NCBI GenBank assembly: GCA_002163245.1
Contig: MAAL01000033.1
Location: 1-57,244, forward strand
Length of the DNA: 57,244 nucleotides
Direction of reading: 5' to 3'
DNA from: Gammaproteobacteria bacterium 42_54_T18
Lineage (GTDB): Bacteria > Pseudomonadota > Gammaproteobacteria > Pseudomonadales > Ketobacteraceae
Shown here: positions 36,322 through 45,037 of the stretch, piece after piece
How positions within the stretch are numbered: position 1 is the first letter of the stretch
How the letters are laid out: each line of letters starts with the position of its first letter
Made by a program: the position numbers and the translations under genes
Notes under the pieces: model-generated
The model's input: the letters and a program-made list of their open reading frames with translations, nothing else
What the model was told of the DNA's origin: nothing
Database searches by the model: none

Positions 36322-38265
36322 ATGAGATACACGCTGTCGGGTATTAAATATGGGTTGGTTATCAGCATCGGTTTTTTGTTTATTCTGAGTCGGCCATTGT
36401 ATGCAGCTATTGCAAATGATGATACCTACACGATAGATCCAAGTCAGGGGGAGCAGCATCTTGTAGTAGCGTACAATGATAATATTTTTCTTGGCACTGA
36501 TGCAGCAGTTGATGCTGCAGAAATTATTTCTATTGGGTTGTTGAGTGACCCTTCTGCAGGAACGATTGAAATCAATACAACGGATAAATTATCGGTAAAT
36601 TTTGTTCCAAATCAATCGTTTTCCGGCAGTTTTGTATCATTCGATTATACGTTAAAAGACCTTGTGGGAACAAATGTTGGGACAGTGACGCTTAATATTC
36701 TTTCTTCCGTTTCAACATTAGCAGCGAATGATGATGGTTACGTTAGTAATGGCGAATCAATTTTGGTATATCCGATCGAAAATGATTTTTTCCCTCAAGG
36801 GGTTAGTGCTAACGATGCAACGATTACCTTTGCGGCGAATTCTAGCGAAGGAACTATGGTTGCCAATCCATCAGCGGCGAACCTCTTTACCTACACTCCG
36901 CCAACAAACATTGACGATGGCGAAGGTCCACCTACGTTCTTTTTAACTTACACTCTTTCCGTGCAAGGTGAGTCCCCTGTTACTGCACAGGTATTCGTTA
37001 AAGTGGATCCGAGTTTAGCCCCATTAGAAAATGGTGCAGAACAAACCAAACAGCAAAGTGTCGGTTCTACATTGGACGCTGCCTGCGCTATTAATGGCGG
37101 CAGAACGAATGCGGATGCAACGTTTACAGCAACTTGTGCAGCTTTAAGTACATTACCCGCAGATGAAATTCCTGCTGCATTAAATCAACTTATTCCAGAC
37201 CAAATAGGCCAACAAGCCAATGATACTCACCAAATTGCTACTGAGAACGTGGACAACATCCAGCAGCGTGTAAGTAATCTTCGGGGTGGAAATCAAGGTA
37301 TCAGTTTTGCGGGTTTAAAAGCGATTATTAGCGGGAAGACATTGGCAGTCGGAGATATTATTGATAGTGAAATACGTGGAGGTTCTGCAGGGGAGGATGC
37401 TTTTGCCGGTAGTCGGTTTGGTGCATTTGTTACGGGATCAATTACCACAGGTGACAAGGATGCTGCAGACGGTTTAGATGGTTACGACTTTGATTCTCAG
37501 ATGCTAACGCTCGGCGTTGATTACCGCGTCAGTAACACCGTTTTTTTAGGTGTTGCGCTAGGACTTGGAGATACCACCAGTGAATCTGATGCAGGGCGTT
37601 CAGAGTTTGATAGTGATACTGTCAGTGTGTCTTTTTATGGTAACTGGTATCCCAAGAAAAATGTCTACGTGGATTGGGTCGTCGGTTATTCTGGCAATGA
37701 CTACGATAGTACACGCAGAATTAATTTCGGTTCTGGTGCTAGCGCAGTAAGTTCTGTTGCTAGTGGAGATACAGAGGGGCATCAAGTGAGTCTTAGTACT
37801 AGCCTTGGTTGGGAGACCGCTATTAATAAGTGGATGATTACCGGTTACGGCCGTGCTGGTTATATCGAATCGACCATTGATGGATACGATGAAACGGATA
37901 GTGCTGGTTTAGCATTATCGTTGGAACAACAAATTGTAAGAACAGTCCCATTTTCTTTGGGGACGAATATAGAACGTGTTTTTAGTGTGCCTTTTGGTGT
38001 GCTAATTCCCCAGGTGGAATTAGAGTGGGTGAAAGATCTAAATGATAGCGAACGTAAAGTCACCGCGGCATTTGTGAATGCCCCTGAGGCAGGTTCGTTT
38101 ACATCAGATACAGCCACTCCTGATAGTGATTATATTGAAGCGTCATTATCACTGACGGCATTATTTAAGGGTGGCATGATGGCGTATTTACGCTACGGGA
38201 CTGAGTTATCTCATGATGATTACAGTGTTTCTACTATTGAAGCGGGTGGACGCATGGAGTTTTAA
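36322..38265 (+). CDS. autotransporter with cadherin-like passenger
   Basis: 647 residues from ATG 36322, preceded by GGAGAAG; an earlier in-frame start at 36208 is unlikely. A signal peptide ends near LYAA. Two cadherin/VCBS-like modules follow (ANDDTYTIDPSQGEQ and AANDDGYVSNGESIL), then the autotransporter linker (ATCAALSTLPADEIPAALNQL, IATENVDNIQQRVSNLRGG). A 12-strand beta-barrel ends the protein in GGRMEF. The passenger is short, about 250 residues, so it is likely an adhesin-like surface display rather than an enzyme. The small outer-membrane protein gene follows 53 bp later. Confidence 0.85.
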   Translation: MRYTLSGIKYGLVISIGFLFILSRPLYAAIANDDTYTIDPSQGEQHLVVAYNDNIFLGTDAAVDAAEIISIGLLSDPSAGTIEINTTDKLSVNFVPNQSFSGSFVSFDYTLKDLVGTNVGTVTLNILSSVSTLAANDDGYVSNGESILVYPIENDFFPQGVSANDATITFAANSSEGTMVANPSAANLFTYTPPTNIDDGEGPPTFFLTYTLSVQGESPVTAQVFVKVDPSLAPLENGAEQTKQQSVGSTLDAACAINGGRTNADATFTATCAALSTLPADEIPAALNQLIPDQIGQQANDTHQIATENVDNIQQRVSNLRGGNQGISFAGLKAIISGKTLAVGDIIDSEIRGGSAGEDAFAGSRFGAFVTGSITTGDKDAADGLDGYDFDSQMLTLGVDYRVSNTVFLGVALGLGDTTSESDAGRSEFDSDTVSVSFYGNWYPKKNVYVDWVVGYSGNDYDSTRRINFGSGASAVSSVASGDTEGHQVSLSTSLGWETAINKWMITGYGRAGYIESTIDGYDETDSAGLALSLEQQIVRTVPFSLGTNIERVFSVPFGVLIPQVELEWVKDLNDSERKVTAAFVNAPEAGSFTSDTATPDSDYIEASLSLTALFKGGMMAYLRYGTELSHDDYSVSTIEAGGRMEF

Positions 38266-38318
38266 CGGCATTAACAAAACTCTATAAACCCCATTAAATA
38301 ATATGAAGGATAGAAACG

Positions 38319-39017
38319 ATGAAACCACAAATCATGAAACAGCGAATGTTTTTACAACTCTCCCTATCGTTGATATTAGGGCTTATGGCATCGACAGCAA
38401 ATGCCGATGTAGGTGTGGCGATTACCGGTGGTACAACAGGCCTAGGCGGAACACTTACCGTTCCGTTGTACGGCAACTATTTGAATCTTCGAGGTACCAT
38501 ACACCAATTTAGCATTGATGAAGACCTAGAAGAAGATGGGGTTGAATATGACGCCACACTGGATCTGGAAAATTACGGTTTATTATTGGATTGGCACCCA
38601 TTTGCGGGAGGTATTCGATTAACCGTAGGGGTTGTGTCTTCAAGAAATGAAATTACCGGTACTGCTGTGCCTACAGAGCCGACCGAAATTGGCGATGTAA
38701 CGTTTTCTCCTGCAGATATCGGCACGTTACACCTAAAGGCAAAATACAGTAATTCTATGTCGGGTTATGTTGGGCTTGGCTGGGGCAATGCCATTTGTCC
38801 AGAAGATCGGATTACTGTTAGTTTTGATATTGGTGTGATTGTTACCAGCCCATTGGAAGTTGACTTGGAGGCTGATAGCCCCATTGGTAGTTCTAATCCG
38901 ATGATCCAGGCACAGTTGTTAAAAGAGCTAAGAACGGAGGAGGATAATTTAGAAAAAGATTTAGAAGATGTTGAAGCGTGGCCGGTGATTAGTTTAGGTA
39001 TTGGCTATCGGTTTTAA
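38319..39017 (+). CDS. small outer-membrane beta-barrel protein
   Basis: 232 residues. Signal peptide cleaved after TANA; then alternating strands and a C-terminal YRF typical of outer-membrane insertion. The pattern (GGTTGLGGTLTVPLYGNYLNLRG ... LLLDWHPFAGGIRLTVGVV) is common to a conserved family of unknown function in proteobacteria. GAAGGATAG precedes the ATG. It probably shares a transcript with the autotransporter. Confidence 0.72.
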   Translation: MKPQIMKQRMFLQLSLSLILGLMASTANADVGVAITGGTTGLGGTLTVPLYGNYLNLRGTIHQFSIDEDLEEDGVEYDATLDLENYGLLLDWHPFAGGIRLTVGVVSSRNEITGTAVPTEPTEIGDVTFSPADIGTLHLKAKYSNSMSGYVGLGWGNAICPEDRITVSFDIGVIVTSPLEVDLEADSPIGSSNPMIQAQLLKELRTEEDNLEKDLEDVEAWPVISLGIGYRF

Positions 39018-39044
39018 TGAATATATTTTTAGTGTCTACCCAAG

Positions 39045-39082
39045 ACAGCACCCAATGCTAAAATATTGCATAGAGTGCTGTT
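39045..39082. terminator. hairpin after the outer-membrane protein gene
   Basis: ACAGCAC and GTGCTGT pair around an inner AATGC/GCAT stem. There is no clear T tract, so it may be a weak or Rho-assisted end between convergent genes. Confidence 0.35.
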
Positions 39083-39113
39083 AGCAAGAATTAAGGAGCC
39101 GCTGAATAGTAAA

Positions 39114-39443
39114 CTAGTTCGCTTTCTTCAAAAAGCAGGTTAGCAGCACAATACGAGTACCATTAACACGACCCTCTATATGTTCTGGGTTTGAGGTTAG
39201 GGAGATGTTTTTAACGGTAGTGCCACGTTTGGCTGTGAAGTTAGCCCCCTTAACAACCAAATCTTTAATCAGCGTGACAGTATCCCCAGCTTCTAAAGTT
39301 GCGCCATTGCTATCAACACAAGGAGCATCACCATCGTCATCATTTGTCGTTGTGTCAGACTCTGCCCACTCACGAACATCATCTTCTAGATACAGCATAT
39401 CCAATAAGTCTTGTGCCCAGCCTTCAGCAGAGGAATGTTTTTT
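39114..39443 (-). pseudogene. 5'-truncated phnA/yjdM gene
   Basis: The readable frame begins KHSSAEGWAQDLLDMLYLED and ends with the conserved PhnA domain (DTVTLIKDLVVKGANFTAKRGT, then IEGRVNGTRIVLLTCFLKK). In full-length long-form PhnA proteins about 95 residues, including a zinc-ribbon segment, precede SAEGWAQDLLD. Here they are missing and a stop lies a few codons upstream in an A-rich junction. An ATG at 39404 could still produce a 96-residue PhnA domain. I treat it as a truncated remnant, possibly expressed. Confidence 0.7.
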
Positions 39444-39964
39444 TGATTAAATATTATTCGGGGGTTTTAGCCATTTTGTTGTGTTTGTAAGGTAACTGTC
39501 TAGTACTTTAGGGTTATTTGTGAATGGCTGGTCACTTTTTTGTAACTAGTATGTGACATTTTGTTAAGGTACTAAACTATTGATTTATAGGGTAAAAATA
39601 TTGTATTTTGTACTATCGTACAACAGGTTTTTTGATGAATTATGCAATAGAATTGCAAAAAGTTCTCGAATTGCTCTTTTTGCCTGATCAATTTATCGGT
39701 AAGCTGTATACATGTGTACAAGTTAGTACCGTTATGCTAAAAATAACATCGATTAAAAAATAAGCAGACACACATAAGAACGGCTAAAAGAAAAACAATA
39801 AAATGCGTTCGTTACTTCTCGCACGATGATCTTGCATAGTTATTCCGTAAGATCACTCGGCAATGTACCGACCAAAATTTTCACTTGTCAATTGATGCCA
39901 ACCGCACGGCCACGCTGTGACCGAGCAGTACTCTTACGTGTTAACGCCAACGAAGGAGAGGGTA
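39444..39964. other. 521-bp regulatory gap upstream of fadL-like gene 1
   Basis: AT-rich. It holds the TGCA-N7-TGCA palindrome (39643-39657), the conserved downstream module shared with the second fadL gene (to about 39710), and a second near-palindrome TGTATACATGTGTACA at 39705-39720. No coding potential is convincing. Confidence 0.5.
39641..39710 (+). promoter_or_regulatory. fadL-type upstream module with TGCA-N7-TGCA palindrome
   Basis: TGCAAT-AGA-ATTGCA at 39643-39657 is a perfect palindrome flanked by TAT and AAA. About 50 further bases (through CCTGATC...TTTATCGGTAAGCTG) match the same region before the second fadL gene at about three of four positions. It likely includes the promoter and a repressor site. 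Confidence 0.55.
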
Positions 39965-41620
39965 ATGTTCACGCAACAGCGTCAACACACACAGCGTATG
40001 ACTTTTTTAGTAGCAGCCTGCCTAGTGGTATGGTTCTCAATGCTTCCGTCTACCAGTCATGCGGTGCTTACTGACAACCTAGGGATAGGTAATGCAAAAG
40101 CGATAAGTTTAGGCCATGCGGTGACAGCTGATCCACCTGGGATTGATTCTATTCACTATAATCCGGCGGGCTTGGCAAAGCTTAAAGGGCGGCAGCGTCA
40201 GGTTAAAGTGGTTACTGGTTCGTTTGCAATCGAAATGGAAATGGGTGATTACAATAGTGACCGTTATCAATTGTTGGATTTAGTTGACCAAGCGATTATT
40301 GATCAGAATCTTGATCTGCCCGATGATTTCCTTTTTGATGAGTCGAAAAATTCAACCAGTCAGACTGAAGGAGCATCTATGATGATACCTGTTCTTGGTT
40401 TGACGGATTTGCCGGTATTATTGTTTCCGTTAGGCGGGGCATCTTATTCAGCGCCGGGAAGCAATATTACTTTTGGCACAAATGTTTACACACCGATGGC
40501 TATGGGGTTTTATCGGAGTGATGATGATCCGGGGCGATTTATTGGGCAGCGTATGTCGTTTATGATGTTGACATACTTCTCCCCTTCTATAGCAATACAA
40601 GTAAATGATGAGTTCTCAGTTGGCGCATCTATCAATTTTAACTATGTCGGTGTCGGTCTTGAACTTCCTTTTCGTTCACCTCATGCCGGAATATTAGCTT
40701 TGGCAGGGGTTCAGGATCTTTCAGGCTGTGGAAGTGGTGATCCACTTTTTGATGATTTTTGTGGTGTGTTAAACCCCTATGATGTTATCGGTACATTAAC
40801 GTTTGAAGTGGAAAAAGAGCTGACGTTTGGTTTTAATATTGGTTTTTTGTGGGAGCCGACTCCATGGGTTGCATTTGGGGTTGTATACCAGTCACCTGTA
40901 GCCATGGACATGGAAGGTGACTATAAATGGGTAAATGAAGACGGCTGGGTTGATTTTATAGGCCCTTTGACGGAGGGAGCTGCAGGTGCGATTGTTAAGG
41001 GAGTTATCGGTATTCAGGGAGATAAAGTGTCCGAGGGTACAGCATACCTTGATATGACTTATCCTGAGCATCTCTCTTTCGGTGTAAGTTTGCAGATAAC
41101 ACCTCGCTTTAAAGTGAATGTAGATTATAAGTTTACCGCTTGGTCTGAGTGGGCATCTATACCCGTAGAATTCTCTAATTCAATTGATCTGTTGGCACTC
41201 GCCTCAGTAGTACCCGATAACGAAGGGACAACACCAACAAATCTAACATTTCCATTAGGTTTAGAAGATACTTGGAATTTTGCGATAGGTTTTGAATTTG
41301 CGCTTTCAGACCGTATAGACCTTCGTTTTGGTATAGAAGATAGGCCTTCATCAATTCCTAAAGCGTCCCGAAGCCCGTTGTTGCCTATTTCGGATGCCAG
41401 GTTTTATGGTACTGGTGTTGGCATTAAATTGGAGTCAGGAGCACAGTTAGATATCGGTATGGCATATTTGCATTCAGAAGTTGAGATGCCAGGAGGCACT
41501 AGTGAGTTGGGTAATAGTAACAATCCACAAAAAGTTATTTATAACCCTTTTCCTGGGCAAGATATAACGGCCAGTGTGGATGCATTTCTATTCGAGTTAA
41601 GTTACAGAGAAGAATTTTAG
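39965..41620 (+). CDS. FadL/TodX-type outer-membrane hydrophobic-substrate porin 1
   Basis: 551 residues from ATG 39965, preceded by AAGGAGAGG; the in-frame GTG at 39917 is rejected. A signal peptide ends near SHAV. The mature start (GIGNAKAISLGHAVTADPPGIDSIHYNPAGLAKLKG) is the FadL hatch-domain pattern with NPAG, and the C-terminus YREEF closes the barrel. FadL proteins let long-chain fatty acids, hydrocarbons or steroids cross the outer membrane by lateral diffusion. It is longer than E. coli FadL (about 420), with large inserts. Shared promoter elements tie it to the downstream paralogue and to the steroid-type operon. Confidence 0.87.
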   Translation: MFTQQRQHTQRMTFLVAACLVVWFSMLPSTSHAVLTDNLGIGNAKAISLGHAVTADPPGIDSIHYNPAGLAKLKGRQRQVKVVTGSFAIEMEMGDYNSDRYQLLDLVDQAIIDQNLDLPDDFLFDESKNSTSQTEGASMMIPVLGLTDLPVLLFPLGGASYSAPGSNITFGTNVYTPMAMGFYRSDDDPGRFIGQRMSFMMLTYFSPSIAIQVNDEFSVGASINFNYVGVGLELPFRSPHAGILALAGVQDLSGCGSGDPLFDDFCGVLNPYDVIGTLTFEVEKELTFGFNIGFLWEPTPWVAFGVVYQSPVAMDMEGDYKWVNEDGWVDFIGPLTEGAAGAIVKGVIGIQGDKVSEGTAYLDMTYPEHLSFGVSLQITPRFKVNVDYKFTAWSEWASIPVEFSNSIDLLALASVVPDNEGTTPTNLTFPLGLEDTWNFAIGFEFALSDRIDLRFGIEDRPSSIPKASRSPLLPISDARFYGTGVGIKLESGAQLDIGMAYLHSEVEMPGGTSELGNSNNPQKVIYNPFPGQDITASVDAFLFELSYREEF

Positions 41621-41640
41621 TTAGAGCTGAATTGCTGAGT

Positions 41641-41704
41641 CATTGTTCCATTAAAAAAGCCCAACAAGATGTATATTTTGTTGGGCTTTTTTAATGGAAC
41701 AATG
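41641..41704. terminator. terminator with 27-bp perfect arms
   Basis: Arms at 41641-41667 and 41678-41704 are perfect complements around a ten-base loop, with AAAAAAGCCCAACAA / TTGTTGGGCTTTTTT in the stem. It ends fadL-like gene 1. The unusually long outer stem extends past the T tract and could work in both directions. Confidence 0.88.
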
Positions 41705-41734
41705 AATTCCGATATTAAATAACACTGATGTGTC

Positions 41735-41785
41735 ACATTGTGTTGATGATTTCGCGACATTGTGTTGATGATTTCGCGACATTGT
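41735..41785. repeat. 22-bp tandem repeat
   Basis: ACATTGTGTTGATGATTTCG(CG) occurs twice back to back (41735 and 41757) plus a partial third copy (ACATTGT at 41779). The 22-bp period equals two helical turns. It lies between the fadL-1 terminator and the fadL-2 promoter module, a position suiting a multi-site binding array. Confidence 0.85.
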
Positions 41786-41861
41786 ATAGTGGTCTTAATT
41801 TGTTGATTATAAAAGGATTTCTGTTATTTTGTGGTAGTGGTCGATTATCTTGATTTTCATT

Positions 41862-41935
41862 TATGCAATAGAATTGCAAAAGTGTCGCATAATTTGGCTT
41901 TTTACCTGATCTGTTTGTCGGTATGCTGCAAGTCG
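41862..41935 (+). promoter_or_regulatory. fadL-type upstream module, second copy
   Basis: The palindrome TGCAAT-AGA-ATTGCA at 41864-41878 is identical to that at 39643, including TTA before and AAAA after. The following CTTTTTACCTGATC and TTTGTCGGTATGCTG match the first module. The palindrome centre is about 157 bp before the gene start. Confidence 0.55.
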
Positions 41936-42028
41936 ATTGAAAGTTACTATTTCCTTGTTATTAAAATGGCTACTAAGAAAACTGAACTGAGTGTTAGAGC
42001 CATTACAATACGATGTTGCGAGTTGGCT

Positions 42029-43609
42029 ATGAACGTTAAACAAGTACTTACTTTATTCACCGCTGTTGTTCTTTCTATTGCGTCTGAGGCCGTCTTTGCT
42101 AACCCCGAAGCCCCTGGGATGTATGATGCACGAAATATGGGTATGGGAGGTGCTGGGCTTGCGTACTTGGATAGCCCGGCCGCAGTGATTCATAACCCCG
42201 CCAATTTAGCTGCGACAGAAAATTCACAGCACCAATTCAATTTGAGTTTGCTTGCCGTCAAGCTCGGAGGCTCCTTTGCTGGCCCCGATCATTATCAAGA
42301 GTCTGATTGGCTTGCGATTCCGTTGCCTTTTTGGGGTTATAACACCAGGGTGACAGATTATATGACCACTGGTGCGTCGGTTTACCTCGCAGTAGGCTTT
42401 GGGGGTGGGTACTCGGATGTTTCACGATATGGTACCGGAAAGAGCTGTACCAGTAAGTTGTCTGATGTTGTGTTAACACCTCCTGGTGGTGGTTTGGTAA
42501 TTAATGGTGATGCGCAGAATAACGATCTTTGTTTGTCATCCGGTAGAGACGAGGTGGTGAACTTAGCGGTTTTTGAGTTGGCTTTTCCTTTTAGTTTTCA
42601 AGTAACCAATGACCTTCAGGTCGGGTTAGCCATTCGTTTTCCATTTGGTATTTTTGAGCAGCAAACCTCAGAAGATATTACGGGGGCCTTGGGGGATTCG
42701 AATAATCCGGCAGGCTCTTTTGGCTTGGGGTATATGCAGGTTGAATCTGAGATGTTTGGTTATGGAAGTAAGCCCGGGTTTTTGTTGGGTTTTACTTATG
42801 ATGTGACATCTTATTTGAGTGTAGCGGCAACCTATCGTACAAAATTGACCACAACGTTTAAAGGTGACACTAAAGTGTTGCTAAACTCCAATATTCTTCT
42901 TGATCCAGCGTTGGGCACCCTTGGGGGAGTGACGATAGGTAATGAAATAGCAGGTTTAGTTAATTCTGTACCAGGTATTGGGACGTTGTTGAATGTTCAG
43001 GGGAATGAAACTATAGGTGGTTTTGCCAACCGGTTAACCACGGAAATAGATTCAGGGCTAGAATGGTCGACCTCAAAGGCGATAGAGTTTGGTATTGCGC
43101 TTCAGGTAACACCTAATCTACTTTTCGCAGCAGATTGGAAGCACCAGTACCTTAAAGATTCGAATAAAGATTTCATTGTGGAGTTATACGAGCCTTTATT
43201 TCAACAGACAGGGTTAGACTCATTAGGCCAGGAGTTAAACTGGAAGGATGTGTACTCATGGAGTTTTGGTCTTGAGTATGAAATGAACGGCGGCCAACGT
43301 GTACGATTTGGGTACAGTATTGGCAATAGTGCAACACCTCCAGAGTATGCTAATGCGTTTACGCCTCCACCAGCAAATGAACAGGATGCATTTTATTTTG
43401 GGTATGGTGTTACTCAGGGTGAGTGGGAGTTTGACGTAGGGTTTAGCTACGCCAAAGTGGTTTATGAAATAGACCAGCCTTTTAATAGCGATGGCGAGCC
43501 CGTTGACCCACCGACATGTCGTCCTGGCCAATTGGTGAAATCTGGCTGCCCTGGGACGTTGTCAGTGAAGTCTCTATTTTTAGGGCTCTCTGCAAATTAC
43601 CGGTTGTAG
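42029..43609 (+). CDS. FadL/TodX-type outer-membrane hydrophobic-substrate porin 2
   Basis: 526 residues from ATG 42029, giving the signal peptide MNVKQVLTLFTAVVLSIASEAVFA; the ribosome site is weak (GCGAG). The mature start (EAPGMYDARNMGMGGAGLAYLDSPAAVIHNPANLA) is the FadL pattern, and the barrel ends LSANYRL. A central insert of about 80 residues (GTGKSCTSKL ... GGGLVINGDAQ) may form an extracellular cap. It is a divergent paralogue of the preceding porin, not a recent copy, yet its upstream region is a near-copy, suggesting shared control with distinct substrate range. Confidence 0.85.
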   Translation: MNVKQVLTLFTAVVLSIASEAVFANPEAPGMYDARNMGMGGAGLAYLDSPAAVIHNPANLAATENSQHQFNLSLLAVKLGGSFAGPDHYQESDWLAIPLPFWGYNTRVTDYMTTGASVYLAVGFGGGYSDVSRYGTGKSCTSKLSDVVLTPPGGGLVINGDAQNNDLCLSSGRDEVVNLAVFELAFPFSFQVTNDLQVGLAIRFPFGIFEQQTSEDITGALGDSNNPAGSFGLGYMQVESEMFGYGSKPGFLLGFTYDVTSYLSVAATYRTKLTTTFKGDTKVLLNSNILLDPALGTLGGVTIGNEIAGLVNSVPGIGTLLNVQGNETIGGFANRLTTEIDSGLEWSTSKAIEFGIALQVTPNLLFAADWKHQYLKDSNKDFIVELYEPLFQQTGLDSLGQELNWKDVYSWSFGLEYEMNGGQRVRFGYSIGNSATPPEYANAFTPPPANEQDAFYFGYGVTQGEWEFDVGFSYAKVVYEIDQPFNSDGEPVDPPTCRPGQLVKSGCPGTLSVKSLFLGLSANYRL

Positions 43610-43625
43610 AAGGTTTAGATCGTGT

Positions 43626-43664
43626 AAAAAAGGCGCCATATCAAATGATATTGCGCCTTTTTTG
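43626..43664. terminator. bidirectional terminator between fadL-2 and SDR genes
   Basis: AAAAAAGGCGC and GCGCCTTTTTT pair with an inner ATATCA/TGATAT stem. A and T runs on both sides serve the convergent genes. Confidence 0.9.
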
Positions 43665-43700
43665 TCGTACCAAATGGTATAGTTTTTTAAGCGATTCGTA

Positions 43701-44483
43701 TTACTGACCTAACTTATAAGCATCCTCTGCCATTTTCAAAAAACTAGGTGGTTCACCTGCACCATATACTTCTAGCGCAGCTCCACTGACATACCCAGAA
43801 CTATCTGCTGCTAAAAATAAACACGCATTGGCAATATCTTCTGGTGATGCCATACGTCGCATAGGCAAAGAATTTTCAATTAACTTAATGCCTGCCTCAC
43901 CGCCATAGTGCTCTGATGCGGCTTCGGTTTTAATTAATCCGGCAATAATGGCATTAACCCGTACATTATCCACCCCCCATTCCTGTGCAAAAGAGCGGCT
44001 AACATTAATTAAACCCGCTTTAGCGGCTCCATATGCAGCAGTACCTGGTGATGCACGCTCGCCGGATACGCTGGCGATATTAATAATGCTGCCACCGTTC
44101 GCGGTTTTACACATGGCGTGATAAGCCTGCTGTGAAAAAATCATTGGGCCGATTAAATTTAATTTAATAATGGCTTCAGTTAATTTCGGTGGTGCATCCG
44201 CAGCGGCAACAGGAGGACTGCCGCCAGCGTTGTTGACCAATATATCCAAGCGTCCTGTGGCTTTTATCGCTGCATCAATTAGCGCTTGTGACTCTTCTGC
44301 TTTTCGGACATCGGCAGCCATAAATATGGCGTGTTTTCCTGCGCCAGAGGGGAGTTGTTCAGGGGCATTGCGTCCACAAATAAATACGTTTGCACCTGCG
44401 TTTAAAAAGGCTTCGGCAATGCCAAAACCCACACCTTTTGTGCCACCGGTAACGATGACGGTTTTATTGGTAAAATCATGCAT
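43701..44483 (-). CDS. short-chain dehydrogenase/reductase
   Basis: 260 residues. It shows the cofactor motif TGGTKGVGFG, NNAG, the catalytic Ser/Tyr/Lys (SVSGERAS, YGAAK) and a C-terminal extension (PPSFLKMAEDAYKLGQ). It should oxidise or reduce a hydroxyl on a lipid or steroid CoA thioester with NAD(P). It is the last gene of the minus-strand unit 47651-43701 and follows the thioesterase gene by 64 bp. Confidence 0.88.
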   Translation of the reverse strand: MHDFTNKTVIVTGGTKGVGFGIAEAFLNAGANVFICGRNAPEQLPSGAGKHAIFMAADVRKAEESQALIDAAIKATGRLDILVNNAGGSPPVAAADAPPKLTEAIIKLNLIGPMIFSQQAYHAMCKTANGGSIINIASVSGERASPGTAAYGAAKAGLINVSRSFAQEWGVDNVRVNAIIAGLIKTEAASEHYGGEAGIKLIENSLPMRRMASPEDIANACLFLAADSSGYVSGAALEVYGAGEPPSFLKMAEDAYKLGQ

Positions 44484-44547
44484 GATATTGCGTCTTTTGT
44501 GATGTCGTGGCGAAAGTTTGTTGTGTTACTAGAGTGATGAATGTCGG

Positions 44548-45012
44548 TTATTTATCGCGTTTGCGTAAATACTTCCATACACCACTGGCACTTCCCACTA
44601 ACGTATCGCCACACCAGGCTTTGCCTTCAACAAAAGCAACGGTGGCTGTTGTTTGGGTGATGGTGCCAGTCGCTCGCAAAAACTGTCCTGGGGTGGTGCC
44701 AGCAATAAAATTGCTGTGCATAGAAAGGGTTACTACAGGTTGACCGCCTTTTTGCAACGCAGCGGTCATTCCCATGGCTTCATCCAAAATCGTTAGCATT
44801 AAGCCACCATGTCCGCGGTTATTACCACCGATATGGGTTTCGGTCATAACAACCCCAACAGAACCCTGAACATTACCTTCGCTATCGGTTTCTTTTTTAT
44901 ACACAAAAGGCCCGATATGTTTGGAGAACGGTGCGTAACCACTTCCAGTAAAACCTTCCGGAATTATTGATGTATCAGTATTGGTATTAGTATCGTTTTG
45001 ATTGTCACTCAT
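44548..45012 (-). CDS. PaaI-type hot-dog thioesterase
   Basis: 154 residues. The family core HIGGNNRGHGGLMLTILDEAMGMT is complete, with the catalytic Asp/Glu region, followed by the LSMHSNFIAGTTPGQFL strand. It likely hydrolyses a CoA thioester, releasing stalled intermediates of the pathway encoded around it. The N-terminal 20 residues are Asn/Thr/Asp-rich and probably disordered. A 25-bp gap separates it from the thiolase-like gene. Confidence 0.83.
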   Translation of the reverse strand: MSDNQNDTNTNTDTSIIPEGFTGSGYAPFSKHIGPFVYKKETDSEGNVQGSVGVVMTETHIGGNNRGHGGLMLTILDEAMGMTAALQKGGQPVVTLSMHSNFIAGTTPGQFLRATGTITQTTATVAFVEGKAWCGDTLVGSASGVWKYLRKRDK

Positions 45013-45037
45013 ACTACTGGCTCCAAAAAGAATTCGT

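Noticed and set aside
41735-41785. CRISPR array
   Set aside because: The 22-bp units abut with no spacers and there are only two full copies; no cas gene is nearby.
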